The notes beneath the pieces were generated by a model. The model did no database searches. It saw nothing but the letters and a program-made list of their open reading frames with translations, and was not told where the DNA came from. Positions 48,001 to 61,250 of a stretch of DNA of 64,000 bases are shown here, piece after piece. This DNA is from Hericium rajendrae. Taxonomy: Eukaryota; Basidiomycota; Agaricomycetes; Russulales; Hericiaceae. The stretch covers positions 1,550,001 to 1,614,000 of the forward strand of contig CM065884.1 in the NCBI GenBank assembly GCA_033439255.1, given 5' to 3'. A program made the translations under genes and the position numbers. Position 1 is the stretch's first letter. Every line of letters begins with the position of its first letter.

Positions 48001-51000
48001 AGTTTCACGCACAAGGCATTCGGCGCCGATTTGCTGCGGTACACCGTAGACTATGGGCAGACCTGGTCGGCTTGGAAAGTTTGGGAAGATACGACCTACA
48101 TCGACGAGGATGTCTTCGACGGCAAGTTCTGGGCTGGTCAACACATCATGTTTCAATGTGAGAGGTCCTTCCTATTTCTATTTCTATGTTGATGTTACTC
48201 ACTACATCCCTGCAGACTGGAGCCAAGCTGCTCAGGCCGCCACCGTTGTTGTCCACGCTGATCATTCGTACTCCAATCAACGTCGCGTGCCCCAGCTTCT
48301 TGCTCGTGGTCCCTTCAATAGCTGGGGCTTTGACAAGGGTGTCTCTGCCGAGATGACGCAGAACGACAAAGGCAAATGGGAACTTGAGATCATGGCGCAA
48401 TGGCCTACGTACGTCCAGCTGAACGTCTTCGGATTCGACGACTACTATTATGGCGACATCGACAACGATGGCACTCTGGATCGTCTCCCGCCGAACACTA
48501 ACGCGCCCAACTACATCAACATGTCTGCGCCTCCGCATCCTCACTTGGCGTGGACCTTGGTTGTCGACGATTCGGATATGAGTTGGTCGCTTGTGCCCCG
48601 TGGACAGTCTGCCGTCGGCGCGATCATGTATGCTCTACTCTTGGCCATCCCTCTCGTTACAGGAACGCTCGCCGTCCTCATCTTCATGTGGTCGTTCTAC
48701 GGCATCAAGCACAACAAGTGGGGTGTAGAGCCTAGTAAGGGTCACAGCAACTACTTCCCTATCCTTGGGAACAAGTCGAAGGCGGACGTCAGCACTGGCG
48801 CCGTACCGATGTCGGAGAAGATGTTCGGTCATCACAGACAAACAGACATCATCGGCTGGCCGGAGGACAAGCATAAGCGTCGCAAGGTTCTCATCGCGAC
48901 TCTGGAGTACGAAATCATCGACTGGAAGCTCAAAGTAAAGATTGGTGGTCTTGGTGTTATGTCCAGTCTCATGGGCAAGGCTATGACGGACGTCGATCTC
49001 ATCTGGGTTGTTCCAAAGGTCAAGGACATAGAGTACCCTGCTGGCGAGCCTGCCGATCCTGTTGAGGTCATCATCTTCGGCGAGCCGTACTTGATTGAGG
49101 TGGAGACGCACGTTTTGGACAACATCACCTATGTCATCCTCGACAGCCCTGTATTCCGCGCGCAGACCAAGGCAGATCCTTATCCCGCGCGCATGGACGA
49201 TCTATCATCTGCCATCTTCTATTCGACGTGGAACCAGGCCATCGCTGCCACCGTCCGCAGGTATCCTGACATCGACATTTACCACGTCAACGACTACCAC
49301 GGAGCACTCGTACCCATTTATCTGCTCCCGAAGGTCCTGCCTGTCTGTCTGTCGCTGCACAACGCCGAGTTCCAGGGTCTGTGGCCGCTCCGCACGAAGG
49401 AAGAAATGAAGGAGGTCTGTTCCGCGTTCAACATCACTAAGGAGCACTGCACGAAATACGTCCAGTTCGGAAACACCTTCAATTTGCTGCATGCCGCCGC
49501 TTCGTTCATCAGTGTGCATCAGAAGAGTATCGGTGTTGCCGGTGTCTCGGACAAGTACGGTAAACGCTCATGGGCCCGTTATCCCGCCTTATGGACGCTC
49601 AAGCACGTCGACTCACTGCCTAACCCGGATCCTAGTGATATAGAGGCTTTGGACGCACAAGCTGTCGATGTGCATGCAATCCAGGTTGACCAGAAGGCCG
49701 AGGCAGAGCGTCCTGAACACAAGAGGCAGGCGCAGGAATGGGCTGGCATCGCGCAAGACCCTAATGCCGACTTGTTCGTGTTCGTCGGTCGGTGGTCGAA
49801 GCAGAAGGGTGTTGATCTCATTGCCGACGTTATGCCCTCTTTGTAAGTCCCTTCTGCTTGAATTTTTTTGTGAGTTGTTGGCTAAGGTTGTTGTAGGTTG
49901 GAGAAACGCCCTAGTATTCAGCTCATTACCGTTGGACCTGTTATCGACTTGTACGGCCGGTTCGCTGCCGAGAAGCTTAGCCGCCTCATGGAACTCTATC
50001 CCGATCGTGTCTTTTCAAAGCCCGAGTTTACTGCTCTTCCTCCCTACCTGTTCAGTGGTGCTGACTTCGCCTTGATTCCCTCGCGTGACGAGCCCTTCGG
50101 TCTCGTCGCCGTCGAATTCGGAAGGAAGGGTGCTCTCGGCGTTGGTAGTCGTCTCGGTGGTCTTGGTCTGATGCCTGGTTGGGTGAGTGGACCCACTTAT
50201 TCTTGGCATTGTCTCGCCTGCTAACTATTTGAACAGTGGTTCCCCGTCGAATCCAGCTCTACAGGACACATGCTTTCTCAGCTGTCGAAGACGATCAAGC
50301 TGGCACTCAAGTCGACCGAGGAGGAGCGTGCGCTGCTCCGCGCACGTTCGGCTGTACAGCGTTTCCCTGTGGTTGAATGGCGTCAGCGCATGGAGGACTT
50401 CCATGCTCGCAGTATCCAGACGAGTCGCGGTATTGCGGGACACGATGCATGGAGACCGTCCGATGGTTCTTCCGGGGGCATTGCCCCGATCCCTGATCAT
50501 GACGATTGGCTTCCCGTTCAGCAGGCAGATCCATCTCAGCCGGATTGGGACAGCCGAAGCATCTCCGACAGCCGTATCAACAGCATGAACGTCCCGCCGT
50601 CGCCCAACTCGCCTGGCCAATGGAGTCAAGACTCTTTGACGCCCGGTGGTGATCCCTTCTTGACGGCGCCACCTCGCTTGCTCCCGCCCGACCGACGAGG
50701 GTCGTTCAGCACGGATGTCTCCGACGCGGAAAACGACTATTTCTCTCATGATCAAGAGACGCCGCAGCAGCCTGAATACGGAAGCTTCTTGGACAAAGCC
50801 AACAAGACGATCGCCCGGGACCAGAGAAATGCACCGGATCCGTTCTTGGACGCCCCGACGCGTCCTTTCGGTGCGCATAACAGAGTGTCGTCAGTCGAAT
50901 CAATCGCATCCATCGTCGACGAGAAAGCCAATTCGCCATTGAACAAAGCTATTGCATCGGTACGTTTCTGACAGTGTTAGCTCTGATGCGGTAGCTGATC

Positions 51001-53016
51001 GTCTTTACAGTTTACCGATTCTGATGGCGGCGTAGCATCTGACTTCGTGCAGAAGTTGCAGCACCTGACTCCTGAAAACTCGAAGACAGAACTGTCAATC
51101 GAGAAGTTCCTCCAAAAGAGCGAAGAGGCCTTCTTCGACAAGGTCCGCAAGGATAAGCTGTCGAGTGCTGCCAGTATCCGCTCAGGGCGCGACTCGATGT
51201 GGGGATCACCGTCGTCGTTCGATCATTCAAGGCCACCATGTGAGTGTGCATTGCAGTTTGGTTTGTACAATCCTGATTATGATGTCGTGGTAGCACCCAA
51301 TGGGGGTTCCGGTTCCTTCGCTAATCCTTCGTCGGCCGGTTTCACGGAGTATGACGGGCCTCTCCGCCATGATCAGGGCGAGGTCGTCGTCATGACTGGG
51401 TTGCAGATCGCGATGCAGAGGGAAATTGGCGGCTGGCCATTGTACGCGATCGTCATCGGTTTAGGACAGGTGCGCCGATTCATTCATGCTTTTGGGTCGT
51501 GCGTCAACGTCCATTATAGATGTTAAGTGCGACAAGTTTCCAAATCACTCTCTTGTCGGGACAGAACTGGCAAGATGCTCTGCAGACATATGTCCTTGGA
51601 GGTGTTTTCCTTGGTGCTTCGGCCGTTTGGTACCCCTTGTTCCGTTTGAAGCCTTCGTTCTATATCCTGTCTTTGCCTTGGCTGTTCTTCGGGCTGGCCT
51701 TCTTCTTGATTGGATTGCCGTCGGTCACGCAAGCTTTACACCCTGCGCACAAGGTGCTGTCGAGTATCGCTACGTGGTCCTATGCCGTCGCGTCTGCCGC
51801 AGCGTTCGCCTTCTTCGGTCTCAACTTCGGTGAAGAAGCGGTAGGTCATTTTCGTTCGTTGATAACAAGCTTGTACTGAAGTCGCCTTGTAGGGTGCCTC
51901 GACTGAGTCATGGATGTTACGAGCATGTATTGTTCAAGGCTCACAGCAGGTCTGGGTGGCAGCCCTATGGTACTGGGGTCATACGTTGGACACTGCCCAA
52001 GCAGGCAACATCACGCCTTGGTGGATAGTGCTCATCGTCTGGCCACTGTCAGCGATAAGCTTCCTCTTCGCCTATCTGATGCTGTACGGATTGCCGGGTA
52101 CGTTTTATCGATCATGGTCTGCCATATATTGTAATCTAACATCTCTACAGAGTATTACCACCAGACCCCTCCAAAGGTACCAAACTTCTTCAGGACTCTT
52201 CTCCGTAGGAAGCTGGTCCTTTGGTTCCTCGCGTCCGAAATCCTGCGCGATTACTGGCTGTCGGGAGTGCGTCTTTGTGTGACAACTTTTTCCCAATACT
52301 GACGCCGTTCATAGCCGTACGGTCGTAACTGGAGCTTCTTATGGGATGTGCCTATCCCGAAGTGGACAATCGCCCTTCTGATTATCGCGTTCTTCGTTGG
52401 CGTATGGGCTGCCCTTCTTGCCGTCCTCACCTATTTCGCGAAGACGCATACATGGCTCCTGCCTGTGTTCGCCGTAGGTCTGGGTGCTCCGCGATGGTGC
52501 CAAATGCTCTGGGGAACATCGTCATTGGCTTTGTACATTCCATGGGCCGGCAAGGCAGGCCCGTATCTTGGTGTCAGCCTCTGGCTCTGGCTAGGCGTGC
52601 TCGATGCCATCCAGGGTGTGGGTCTTGGTATGATTTTGCTTCAGGTGCGTATCCAGTAGATTTGAGATACGGGCTCGTTAACTGATGGATTTCCTAGACA
52701 CTCTCTCGTCTGCACGTCTGTGCGACACTTGCGTTCTCACAGATCATTGGTTCCATCTGTGTCATGATCGCTCGTGCAACGGCACCTAACCGAGTGGGCC
52801 CCGGGAGCGTTTTCCCTGACGTCGGCACCTGGGATTTCTCCGATGGCCTCAAAGGCAGTCCGATGGCGTCCGCGCCATTCTGGATAGCTCTAATCTGCCA
52901 GCTTGTTATCGTTTTCGGTTACTTCTGGTTCTACCGAAAGGAGCAGCTATGTAAGTATTGGTGCTATTTCTTTGTCCTTGCCGATGCTGACACGCCTTTC
53001 ATCAGCTCGTCCATGA
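45075..53016 (+). CDS. AGS1: Alpha-1,3-glucan synthase (Ags/Mok family)
   Basis: Plasma-membrane enzyme that makes cell-wall alpha-1,3-glucan. ATG 45075; signal peptide about residues 1-19 ([19 protein letters not shown]). Three modules of the family are present, about 2,300 residues in all. (1) An extracellular GH13 amylase-like domain: [35 protein letters not shown], then catalytic motifs [10 protein letters not shown] and GEVTGG. (2) After a membrane helix ([20 protein letters not shown], about 48630), a GT5 synthase domain: [49 protein letters not shown], and [14 protein letters not shown] with its E-x7-E-type pair. (3) A Ser/Pro-rich linker, then a multi-helix membrane region from about 51400 ([33 protein letters not shown]). 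The last intron ends before four codons (S/R/P), stop at 53016. An intron at 45836-45888 seems to have a GC donor. Confidence 0.95.
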
Positions 53017-53647
53017 TCACGACTCTTATTTTGCATATATATGCATCTGCACTGCACCACCTATAGACTATTGTTAGCATATACAAACGGACTGTCGCTA
53101 CTGGAAGTTCTCTTTTTGTTGGGTTTTGAAACGATGGGTTTCGTATTCTCGGACAATGTACTCGGACACTCGCTAATCGTCACGCTCCCTACCTATAACT
53201 CGTCGATAGATACACATACTGGCCCGGCATGTCATTTATATGCACTGCGTGCGTAGGGCTGCTTGCATTACCGAACCCAATCTCAGAATCTTGAAACTGA
53301 TTGAAGACATTGTGATGAAGAACCGTAAAGGAAAATTTTGGTCCGGTGAATCGTTCATGTGCGACTGTCAGTGCAGCGTAAGGTACTAGTGACGTGCAAT
53401 GGTCTCCGAATTCGTGGCACCTATGTACTGCTAACATCATCGTGACGCAACCCTTTCCAGGCTCCTGTTCTTTGAATCCACGCGATATAACGCATTGCAT
53501 CCGCATTGCACGATCGTGTTAGAGACAAAAAAAGAGCAAGGGACAACAACTGGCTAGAAATTTCATGACTATGATACATAAATTGCGTAGATACCATGTA
53601 TATCGATGTAGATGTCCGAGACATGCATAATGCAGTGGCCATAGAAC
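53017..53647. other. Convergent intergenic region, glucan synthase / H2B
   Basis: About 630 bases between two convergent gene ends. Only 3' flanks expected; no gene seen. Confidence 0.5.
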
Positions 53648-54315
<668 letters not shown>

Positions 54316-54396
54316 CGCTTAGTATTCGAGTATGAGAGGTGAGCAGAGCAGGAAAGCGGAAGGAGATAGTGGTTGAAGGAACAGAAGTCTAGCGAA

Positions 54397-54535
54397 ACGC
54401 GTCGGTGGCGCCGAGCTTTAAGGCCGCAAAAGGGCGGAATTTGAATAAACGCGCGAAACGCGTGGCACGTGTCGGCCTGTCAACGAAAGACGCGCGCGTC
54501 ACGTTCTCGCGTATTTTCGCGTCATGTCCACGCGT
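54397..54535. promoter_or_regulatory. Cluster of MluI cell-cycle boxes and E2F/SBF-like sites upstream of H2B
   Basis: Three exact ACGCGT boxes (54397-54402, 54458-54463, 54530-54535), further ACGCG cores at 54449 and 54490-54499, CGCGAAA at 54452-54458, and TTTTCGCG at 54514-54521. All lie 80-220 bases upstream of the H2B ATG on the minus strand. MCB/SCB/E2F-type boxes drive G1/S transcription through MBF/SBF in fungi; use here is inferred. Confidence 0.7.
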
Positions 54536-54712
54536 AAGCAGATTGAGAGTCTACAGGCAACATAGAGCAAGCAAAAGCACGATAGATTCCATGCGTACAT
54601 TGGTCCAAAACATAACAAAAGATAATCTCCAGTCCACATAAGACTAAAAAGTAGTGTTGCCTATACCCAGATATATTAGAAGCTCACCAGAGCAAGTGCA
54701 TGTATGTACGCC

Positions 54713-56652
54713 TCATGACTTCGGAGGTATAACAAATTTGGATGCATAACGGCCATGCGGGCTGAGCAAAGTCCCCAGGCCTTGATGCACTTCCACGAGA
54801 AATTCTTCGAAGGGGAATTTCTCGCCGTCGACTGACAAATATCCCGTGCTTTTGAGGGGCTTGACTCGGAAAGCTTCAGCTTTGAAATAATTGCACTGTC
54901 CAACTCATGTCAGCGCAGATTGTTTAACGATCCATAGCGACCCACCGAATCGAGCCAGTACCCTTTGCCGTGCTCAGCGCCATCCATGGTTGCTAGCATC
55001 TCCTTGCGAGAAGTCTGGAATATAGTGTTATTTGCGCCAGTCAGACGCTTGGTCATACCACTTACGCTCTCCTGAACAACCACGTCAATAGCTCCCTCGT
55101 TCGGCATTGACACAGGGAACTGCATGAGATCACTAGTGGATATGGGCGTCAGTCTAGATACTCTTTTGGACTCACAGGCCTACCACTCACCGGCTAACGT
55201 AGGGCCCCTTCCCTGCATAGAAGTACAGGATCGGTTTTTCGAACGTGATCCATCCTACCGTGTCCTCCAAGGAATACTTCATCGGTGGCAATGTAGTGTC
55301 TGTCTGCTTAGGCTGATCCGGAGGGCTGGAGGTGCCGTCGGCCACACTGGCATGGAATGACTCCAACATCTGGGTCATTTTGACCTTGTCCGTTTCTACT
55401 GCCTTGATCGATATTGAGAAAGGATGCACTTTGCGGGTGACCACTGTGCGTGTAGGTCAGATAGAACGAACGTAAATGGAAGGCAGGAGGTCGTACCTGC
55501 TCGAAGATAACCGTACACAAACCGGTTGCTGCCCATCCACCGGAGGTGCTCGGTCCCAAGGTCCAGGTCGGCCATGAGACCTACGCACTGCGACATAAAT
55601 GAAAAGCTTCTCTTTCCCTTCTGTAGGATTGAACAGATGTCTATTGCCATTGGACGGCCTTCGCTGGAGTGAGTCTTAAATTTTCGGCTACAATGGCATT
55701 TACTAACCTTTGACAGCATTCAAAGCCGCAGCCGCGACATCCTGACCTTCCTATCGGAGCCTTCAACACAGACTATACACGAAAAGATGGATGCGGCTAA
55801 CCTCTATGCCTATAAGATTGAGACTAAGCCCGTTGCCTGAGCCTGCAGGAATGGGTGCAACAGGTATTTTGAACGCCTTCACTGGCTCCTTATGTTTCGC
55901 GAAACCGTTGAAGATTTCATGTATGATGCCGTCTCCGGAAACAGAGAGAACAGCATTGTATTTCTCGAGATCTATTGTCGAAGCAATCTCCATAGCATGG
56001 CCGTGGTGTGTGGTATCTGTTGACCGAGACATCAAACCGGAAAACCATGCGTACAATGAATCAACGTACAGATAGTGTCCAAACTGCATCTTGCAATTCG
56101 CAAGATCGGCTCTACTTTAGTCTTGTAGATGAACTTGGCCCTTCCCTATAATAACATAGACATTTGAGTGGAGCTTCACATGGGAGACTGCAATCTATAT
56201 GCACCGTGCCCCCATGCGGGTTGATTATGACCAGCAAACTCTTCTGACGAGGCGCACCTTCAAAGGCATCATAGAGTTCAATGCTACATATATTGGACTC
56301 GGGAACAGCACACACCGGCATATGCAGCGTCCAGCAATGCTTCAGTCCATTGCTGCAGCCTGCCCTTGTCGCTCTTGTCCACAGTTCCTTCAGCCTTTAC
56401 ACGAACAAGCCTTTCGCCCTTCTTCGCCAGAACATGGACGGCTACAAAGCTTTCCGAATGTTCGGCCCACAGAACTCGGTACAAAGGCACTTCAAGCTTC
56501 GTCTTGTCTGTGGGAAGCGGTTTGGTACAAAATACGGGAGACCGGAAGACAGACGGACCACTTCCGTCCCGCTTCACGGTGAAGGAGGTGTCATTGAAGA
56601 CGAAGACGGCCGGAGTGCCGTTGGAGACGACGTTGAGCTTCTGCTCAGACAT
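54713..56652 (-). CDS. Sphingoid long-chain base kinase (LCB4/LCB5, DAG-kinase fold)
   Basis: Phosphorylates sphingoid bases to their 1-phosphates. ATG 56652: MSEQKLNVVSNGTPAVFVFN. A PH-like N-terminal region (PLYRVLWAEHSESFVAVHVL) leads to the catalytic domain. There, KSLLVIINPHGG is the first nucleotide-binding motif and AVLSVSGDGIIHEIFNGF is the SGDG signature. PIPAGSGNGLSLNL is next. After the intron come AAALNAVKGRPMAIDI, QCVGLMADLDLGTEHLRWMG and the C-terminal substrate lobe. The last exon ends SVDGEKFPFEEFLVEVHQGL then ...FVIPPKS at 54713. About eight short introns; checked junctions keep the frame. Its 3' flank abuts the H2B promoter. Confidence 0.9.
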
Positions 56653-57043
56653 CGAGCTTGCGACGAGTCTGCGATGGCGTCAACGCCGAAGATCTGTGAA
56701 CCGTCCAATGGAGAGTGTCAAGCACGAAAGAGAACGACCTCCAAGAAATGGAAGGAGGAAACGGCTCAGTGAGTCCCGCTGCGCGTAACACGGTCGTCGT
56801 CGAAGGCGAAGACGACTGCGGCAGCTGCGGCGCATCGCGGGCCGCGAAGTCAATTAGCTGAGCCTGGGCAGGGGACAGGGCACCCCTGTCATTTACGCGT
56901 ATTACGCGACGCGGCACGTCCGATTCACGCTCGACGATGTCCTCACATGATGATCGTCAACGCCTCGACAACCTCCAGTTGCCCTCACGGCCGCAAGCGG
57001 GACCCCGTGCTAATTTTATTATCTGTTGCTTCGCAAACATGGG
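56653..57043. other. Divergent intergenic region, LCB kinase / methyltransferase
   Basis: About 390 bases shared by two divergent starts. A 90-codon minus frame at 56645-56917 overlaps the kinase start and is not recognised as a gene. Confidence 0.4.
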
Positions 57044-58202
57044 ATGATATTGCGTTCTTATCACCATCGCATGAGGTCTCTGGCGTCTTTACGCTTTGTC
57101 AATCTACACCGACGGCTGGGTCTCAGCTTTACCACTTCACCTCCTACTAGAAGATTTGTCTCGCGCGCAGCCATGGCCGGCGTTGTACATGATCTTGCGA
57201 GAAAAGGCTTTGCGGAGGGTACCAACGAGCTTTACGACAGGTATGTGCAGGCTGATGGCTACGGATTACCTGGATCTCATCTTGCACATAGAGCTCGACC
57301 ATCTTACCAGCCCGGTGCATTGTCATTCATCCGCCAAGCCGTTAACGCACCTGCTCCTATTGACATCGTCGAGTAAGTATTTCGTGCCATATATCCAATC
57401 AATATATAAAAACGATCTTGTAGGATTGGAGCTGGAACTGGCATCTTTACCCGGGCACTCCTAGCCCATCCGGAATGGTCGACATCCATCCGGACGCTGA
57501 AGGCTGTTGAGCCCAGCGCAGGGATGCGCGGCGTCTTCGAGAAGTCCGTAGTCGATGAGCGCGTCACCGTCCGAGAGGGTTTTTTCGACAATACGGGTGT
57601 CGAGGATGGCCAAGCAGATCTTGTGGTCATCGCACAGGTGCGTGCTGCTCAATGTACCAGATCGCGTGGCCTCATTGATCGCTAGGCATTCCACTGGTGT
57701 CCGAACTTTGATGCAGCTGCGGCTGAGTTTGCACGCATCTTGAAACCTGACGGCATAGTTGTTCTCATCTGGAACCTTGAGGATCGGTGAGTGTGACAGT
57801 TGGAACGTCTTGCTCACGATAATTGACAGGATATGTTTTGTAGCGAGGGTGCAGGCTGGGTTGCCCAGCTTCGCGACCGGATCGAATCGTATGAGCAAGG
57901 CACCCCGCAGTTCCGACTGATGCTCTGGAGGAAGCTTTCGAGACCGAATCCTACCAGAAATACTTCCAGCCACCGGTAGAGGAAGTTTGGTCGTACCATC
58001 TCACCGGGACCTTCGACATAGTAAGGGACCGGGCCTTCAGCAAGAGTTATGTTGCTGTTCAGCCGGATGATGTTAAGGCCAAATTAACGGAAGATATTAA
58101 AGAAATCGTGGAACGCGGGGATGGCAAGAAATGGATCGATGAAAGTCAGGGGATTTTGAATATCCTTATAAGACTTACGCGGTTATCTTGAAGAGAAAGT
58201 GA
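57044..58202 (+). CDS. Class-I SAM-dependent methyltransferase (type-11), two apparent frameshifts
   Basis: Resembles the fungal trans-aconitate-methyltransferase-like group. The conserved protein begins MAGVVHDLARKGFAEGTNEL (ATG 57173). The frame is open upstream to ATG 57044 and would add a 43-residue stretch with many Arg and no Asp/Glu (RRFVSRA at its end), which looks like a mitochondrial presequence. Splicing at about 57240-57290 gives NELYDRARPSYQPGA. Next are IDIVEIGAGTGIFTRAL (motif I), QADLVVIAQAFHWCPNFDAA and ILKPDGIVVLIWNLEDR. Two places need one extra base to keep the conserved reading: near 57931-57940 (before FETESYQKYF) and at the T run 58154-58157 (before EYPYKTYAVILKRK, stop 58202). 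Literal translation stops early at the first. A two-codon upstream ORF (57039-57047) overlaps the first ATG. Substrate unknown. Confidence 0.78.
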
Positions 58203-58490
58203 CGAGGTGCTCTTGTGAATTGAAATGTGCAAGGAGTGTACACTGTTTTTCTGTAACTTATGCTGTAAGTTACCGGCCTTTGTACAGTGTAGAATATCCA
58301 TGTGCTCTTAGTGTTGCCATCGTCGTCGGGGTTTCAGTCAGCGTGGGTGGTTGTTCTGTGACATGACGCACGCATGTATCACTCACATGTTGCTCACATG
58401 TGAACTTCATCTTTGTTCACCGTTCACACAGCGTCCAAGTGCTCTAGAAGACGGGCACAGACTAACAACAGAGAGCCCGTACAACACATT
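58203..58490. other. Intergenic, methyltransferase to HTD2
   Basis: About 290 bases. Repeated CACATG-type words (58381-58402); no gene. Confidence 0.4.
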
Positions 58491-59546
58491 ATGCGTTGCC
58501 TGTGCTTTCCGGGAAAGTCTCTGACCAGGATTCAGAGAAGCTATTCCACGGCATCTAATTATGCTGAGCTTGACCGATGGATTGCCGGAAAGAAGGAGCT
58601 CAATCTCGCGGCCACGCTTCACCTCGACCACCTCTCTGACCTATATATCACTCTGCCCACCAGAGACGGCACGCGACAGCCTTACGAACCCCCTGTTGAG
58701 GGCGCACCGCTATCATACGGTCATCATCTTGCGTTCTTCCACCCCCGCACCCCAGAGAAATACCTGAGGCCCGATGGGACGGACGCCGACTTCTGTCCTC
58801 CAGAGCCCTTCGTGCGCCGTATGTGGGCAGGCGGGCGGATCGAGTGGAAGAAGCCTCTTTTGATTGGAGGCAAAGCGACCTCGTTAGCGACAGTGCGTTC
58901 CGTCGAGAAGAAGGGTTTGAGAGGGGTTCGCCGATGGTGTTCGTCAAGCAGGTAATCGATGTGCGGGATGAGGGTGACAGCGAACCGGCGGTGCTGGAGG
59001 AACGGACGCATGTCTATCTCGGGCTCGGGGTCAACAAAGCTCAGAGTCGGCCCGCGTAGGTGCGTATCTGGCACATTGAAATGAATGAGCTGCTCCAAAT
59101 GTCTTCTTATGTGTGGTGTGCAGTGGATGCCCTGCCATCACCACACTTTTCGTTTACATATACGCCCAGTGCGACAACACTCTTCCGTTTCTCTGCACTG
59201 ACTTTCAACGGGCATCACATTCACCTCGATCGTGAGTATGCTCAGAGATCTGAGGGCTATCCCGGTACGTCCACCGAGAATATGGACCACTGAATGCTAA
59301 ACATATAATGCTTGTGCAGAGCGCTTAGTGCATGGTCCATTGACGGCGCTGATGCTGTTGGAAACGCTCCTCTTTTACGAGCCGGATGCGAAACTGATTA
59401 CATTCGAGTATCGTGCTCTCAACCCGGTGGTGGTCAACCGCATGTCGACAATACATGGAGCGTGGGAGACGGATACGGTTGCGCATCTTTGGACTCAGGA
59501 CGAGGATGGCGTAGTGGGCATGCAGGGAAAGGTGCATATTGCATAA
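58491..59546 (+). CDS. HTD2: Mitochondrial 3-hydroxyacyl-thioester dehydratase type 2 (HTD2-like), one apparent frameshift
   Basis: Dehydratase of mitochondrial type-II fatty-acid synthesis, the route to lipoic acid. ATG 58491: MRCLCFPGKSLTRIQRSYST is a basic, Ser-rich mitochondrial presequence. Seen after it: YGHHLAFFHPRTPEKYLRPDGTD and FVRRMWAGGRIEW, the N-terminal hotdog of the family. SVEKKG, then in the next frame FERGSPMVFVKQVIDV, shows one base missing near 58914-58916 (GGG run). The second hotdog is FSFTYTPSATTLFRFSALTF, then NGHHIHLDREYA, and ERLVHGPLTALMLLE spliced across about 59265-59318. It ends MQGKVHIA at 59546. The splice between 59050 and 59125 could not be made phase-consistent, so another indel may be hidden there. 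Function inferred from family. Confidence 0.82.
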
Positions 59547-59645
59547 ACCTGAAGCATCCAATATAGATAGTAGGACGCAATGGTCAATCATGGTCTAAAC
59601 ACCCGTTAACTGGGAGTTTCTGCGACGTATCAGCAATGTATGGGA

Positions 59646-61041
59646 TCAGAAACCTGGTATAAACGCAAGGAAAGTCTTATGAGCCATTTATATCTGCAAC
59701 AGACAGATAAAAGCGTACCGTATTTGTTCCCAGCCTCTTTCCTATTCCTCCTGCCTTGTGCGATCCTCTCTTCCAATGCTTCACGATTCTCATACGCTTC
59801 CGTCAATAATGTTGTCAATTGATGCCTCGTCCGTGCACCGCGTCCTAACTTAGCCCCCTGCAAACAACGTTAGTCTCCACATCCAAGTGAGGGGCGAATA
59901 CCATACCTTGATATTCATCTTAGGTGCAGCTGGCCCACTGCCCTCGCCTTGCGTCAACGCCTTCTTCTCCTCTCTCTCCTGAATTTCGACCTTGGCCTTC
60001 TCCATCACATGCATAGTGTTGACTTCCTGTGTTCCTTCGCCCTCCGCACCCTCGAATCCTTTCATGATGCCCTTCTCCATCGCACGGAACCTGGCGATCA
60101 TAATCGGCTTTCCATTTGTCATAGAACTTCTTGTAGTATTCGGGGTCGTAGGCTGCCCAAGATCCGGATGGAAGCATGTAATAGCCGGGATAAGTATCAC
60201 TTTGCGTGGGCTCAGGCGGCACAAACTCCTTCACTTGCGGAGCTGACGAGACTGTGATACGCTTTGAAGATGATGCAATCGCAGATCCAGACTTCTTCAC
60301 ACTTTCCTCTGGTCATAATGTTATGACATGCAAAAACTGAAGCATTGAGAACATACCTAAAGAGAAAAAGTCGACCGCTGGTGCAGAAGAGCGTAACGGC
60401 ACAGCAGGCTTTGTGGACGTCGACGTTACCCGGCTAGTCTCCTCCAACGAAATGTTCGACCGTCCTTTAGCCAATGACGGAGGGAGGAAGGGCAAGGAAG
60501 ATGCAGCTTTAGGGGCTGGTGTGCTTTCGGCAGGTTCATGGTCCTCCACTTCGTCCTCAGCCGCATGGCCTTCGCCTTGCTCAACCACCGGCGGAGCTGC
60601 TGGTCGACTGCGAGATGTGTTGAACACGAGTCCAGGACCCTTGCCTCCACCCAGCACGCGTTCCTGGGCAGGCATGACTGGAACCTTCTGCTTCGGAGCA
60701 GGTAGCATGCCAAAGAGTGTAGAGGAGCCAGCAGGCTCTAGACGAGGCTTCTTTGCAGGAGGCTGAGATTCCTCTTCTTTCTCTTCTTCATCCTGAGGCA
60801 AAGCAGGAAGATCGATGGTTATCTTCTTGGTCTTCTTCGGCTTCGGTGGTGGAAGAGCAAGACTGCCAGTCGATTTGGAGCTGGATGGGGCCCCCTTGGT
60901 CGGTGGCGGGAGCGAGAACGTAGACTTCTTCGCAGGAGCAGGTAGTTGAGCGCTCAGTGGTCGCTTCGTGGGGGAAGGAGGTTGCTGCACAGGTGTTTCC
61001 TGCTCGCTGTCGCTGTCGCTGCCATAGTCGCCGACGAGCAT
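59646..61041 (-). CDS. PRCC-like proline-rich nuclear protein, one apparent frameshift
   Basis: Homologue of the mitotic checkpoint/splicing-associated PRCC. ATG 61041: MLVGDYGSDSDSEQETPVQ. The middle is Pro/Ser/Lys-rich and disordered (LPPPKPKKTKKITIDLPALP). The C-terminal PRCC block follows: SSAPQVKEFVPPEPTQSDTY, PGYYMLPSGSWAAYDPEYY, KKFYDKWKADYDRQV, then RAMEKGIMKGFEGAEGEG in another frame. One extra C at 60086-60087 (minus-strand CC) separates these two pieces. Next is RGARTRHQLTTLLTEAYENR. A last intron at 59654-59718 leaves ...AGNKYG-F-stop, the classical PRCC terminus. The start lies about 50 bases from the inverted-repeat element. Confidence 0.83.
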
Positions 61042-61092
61042 GATGGTGGGATGAGTGTTGTGTTCGTACCGAGTTTCGTGTTTGCCTTTGTT

Positions 61093-61250
61093 TGTAAGAC
61101 GTCCGCGACAGTCTTTGCCTTTCCGCCCCCAAGTCAATTTACCTAAAAAGGCAAATTCGGAAACTTCCGTCCGGGGCGGCGGCATACCGGCCGTACTGGC
61201 TCAAGGCTCCGGAGGAGATTTAAATAATAATAGATAACCATATTTCAGCT
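61093..61250 (+). repeat. Left inverted arm
   Basis: Contains CTTTCCGCCCCCAAGTC (61119-61135), identical in reverse complement to 62260-62276. It also has TAAAAAGGCAAATT, CCGTCCGG and GATAACCATATTTCAG, each matched in the right arm in the same order. Confidence 0.7.
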
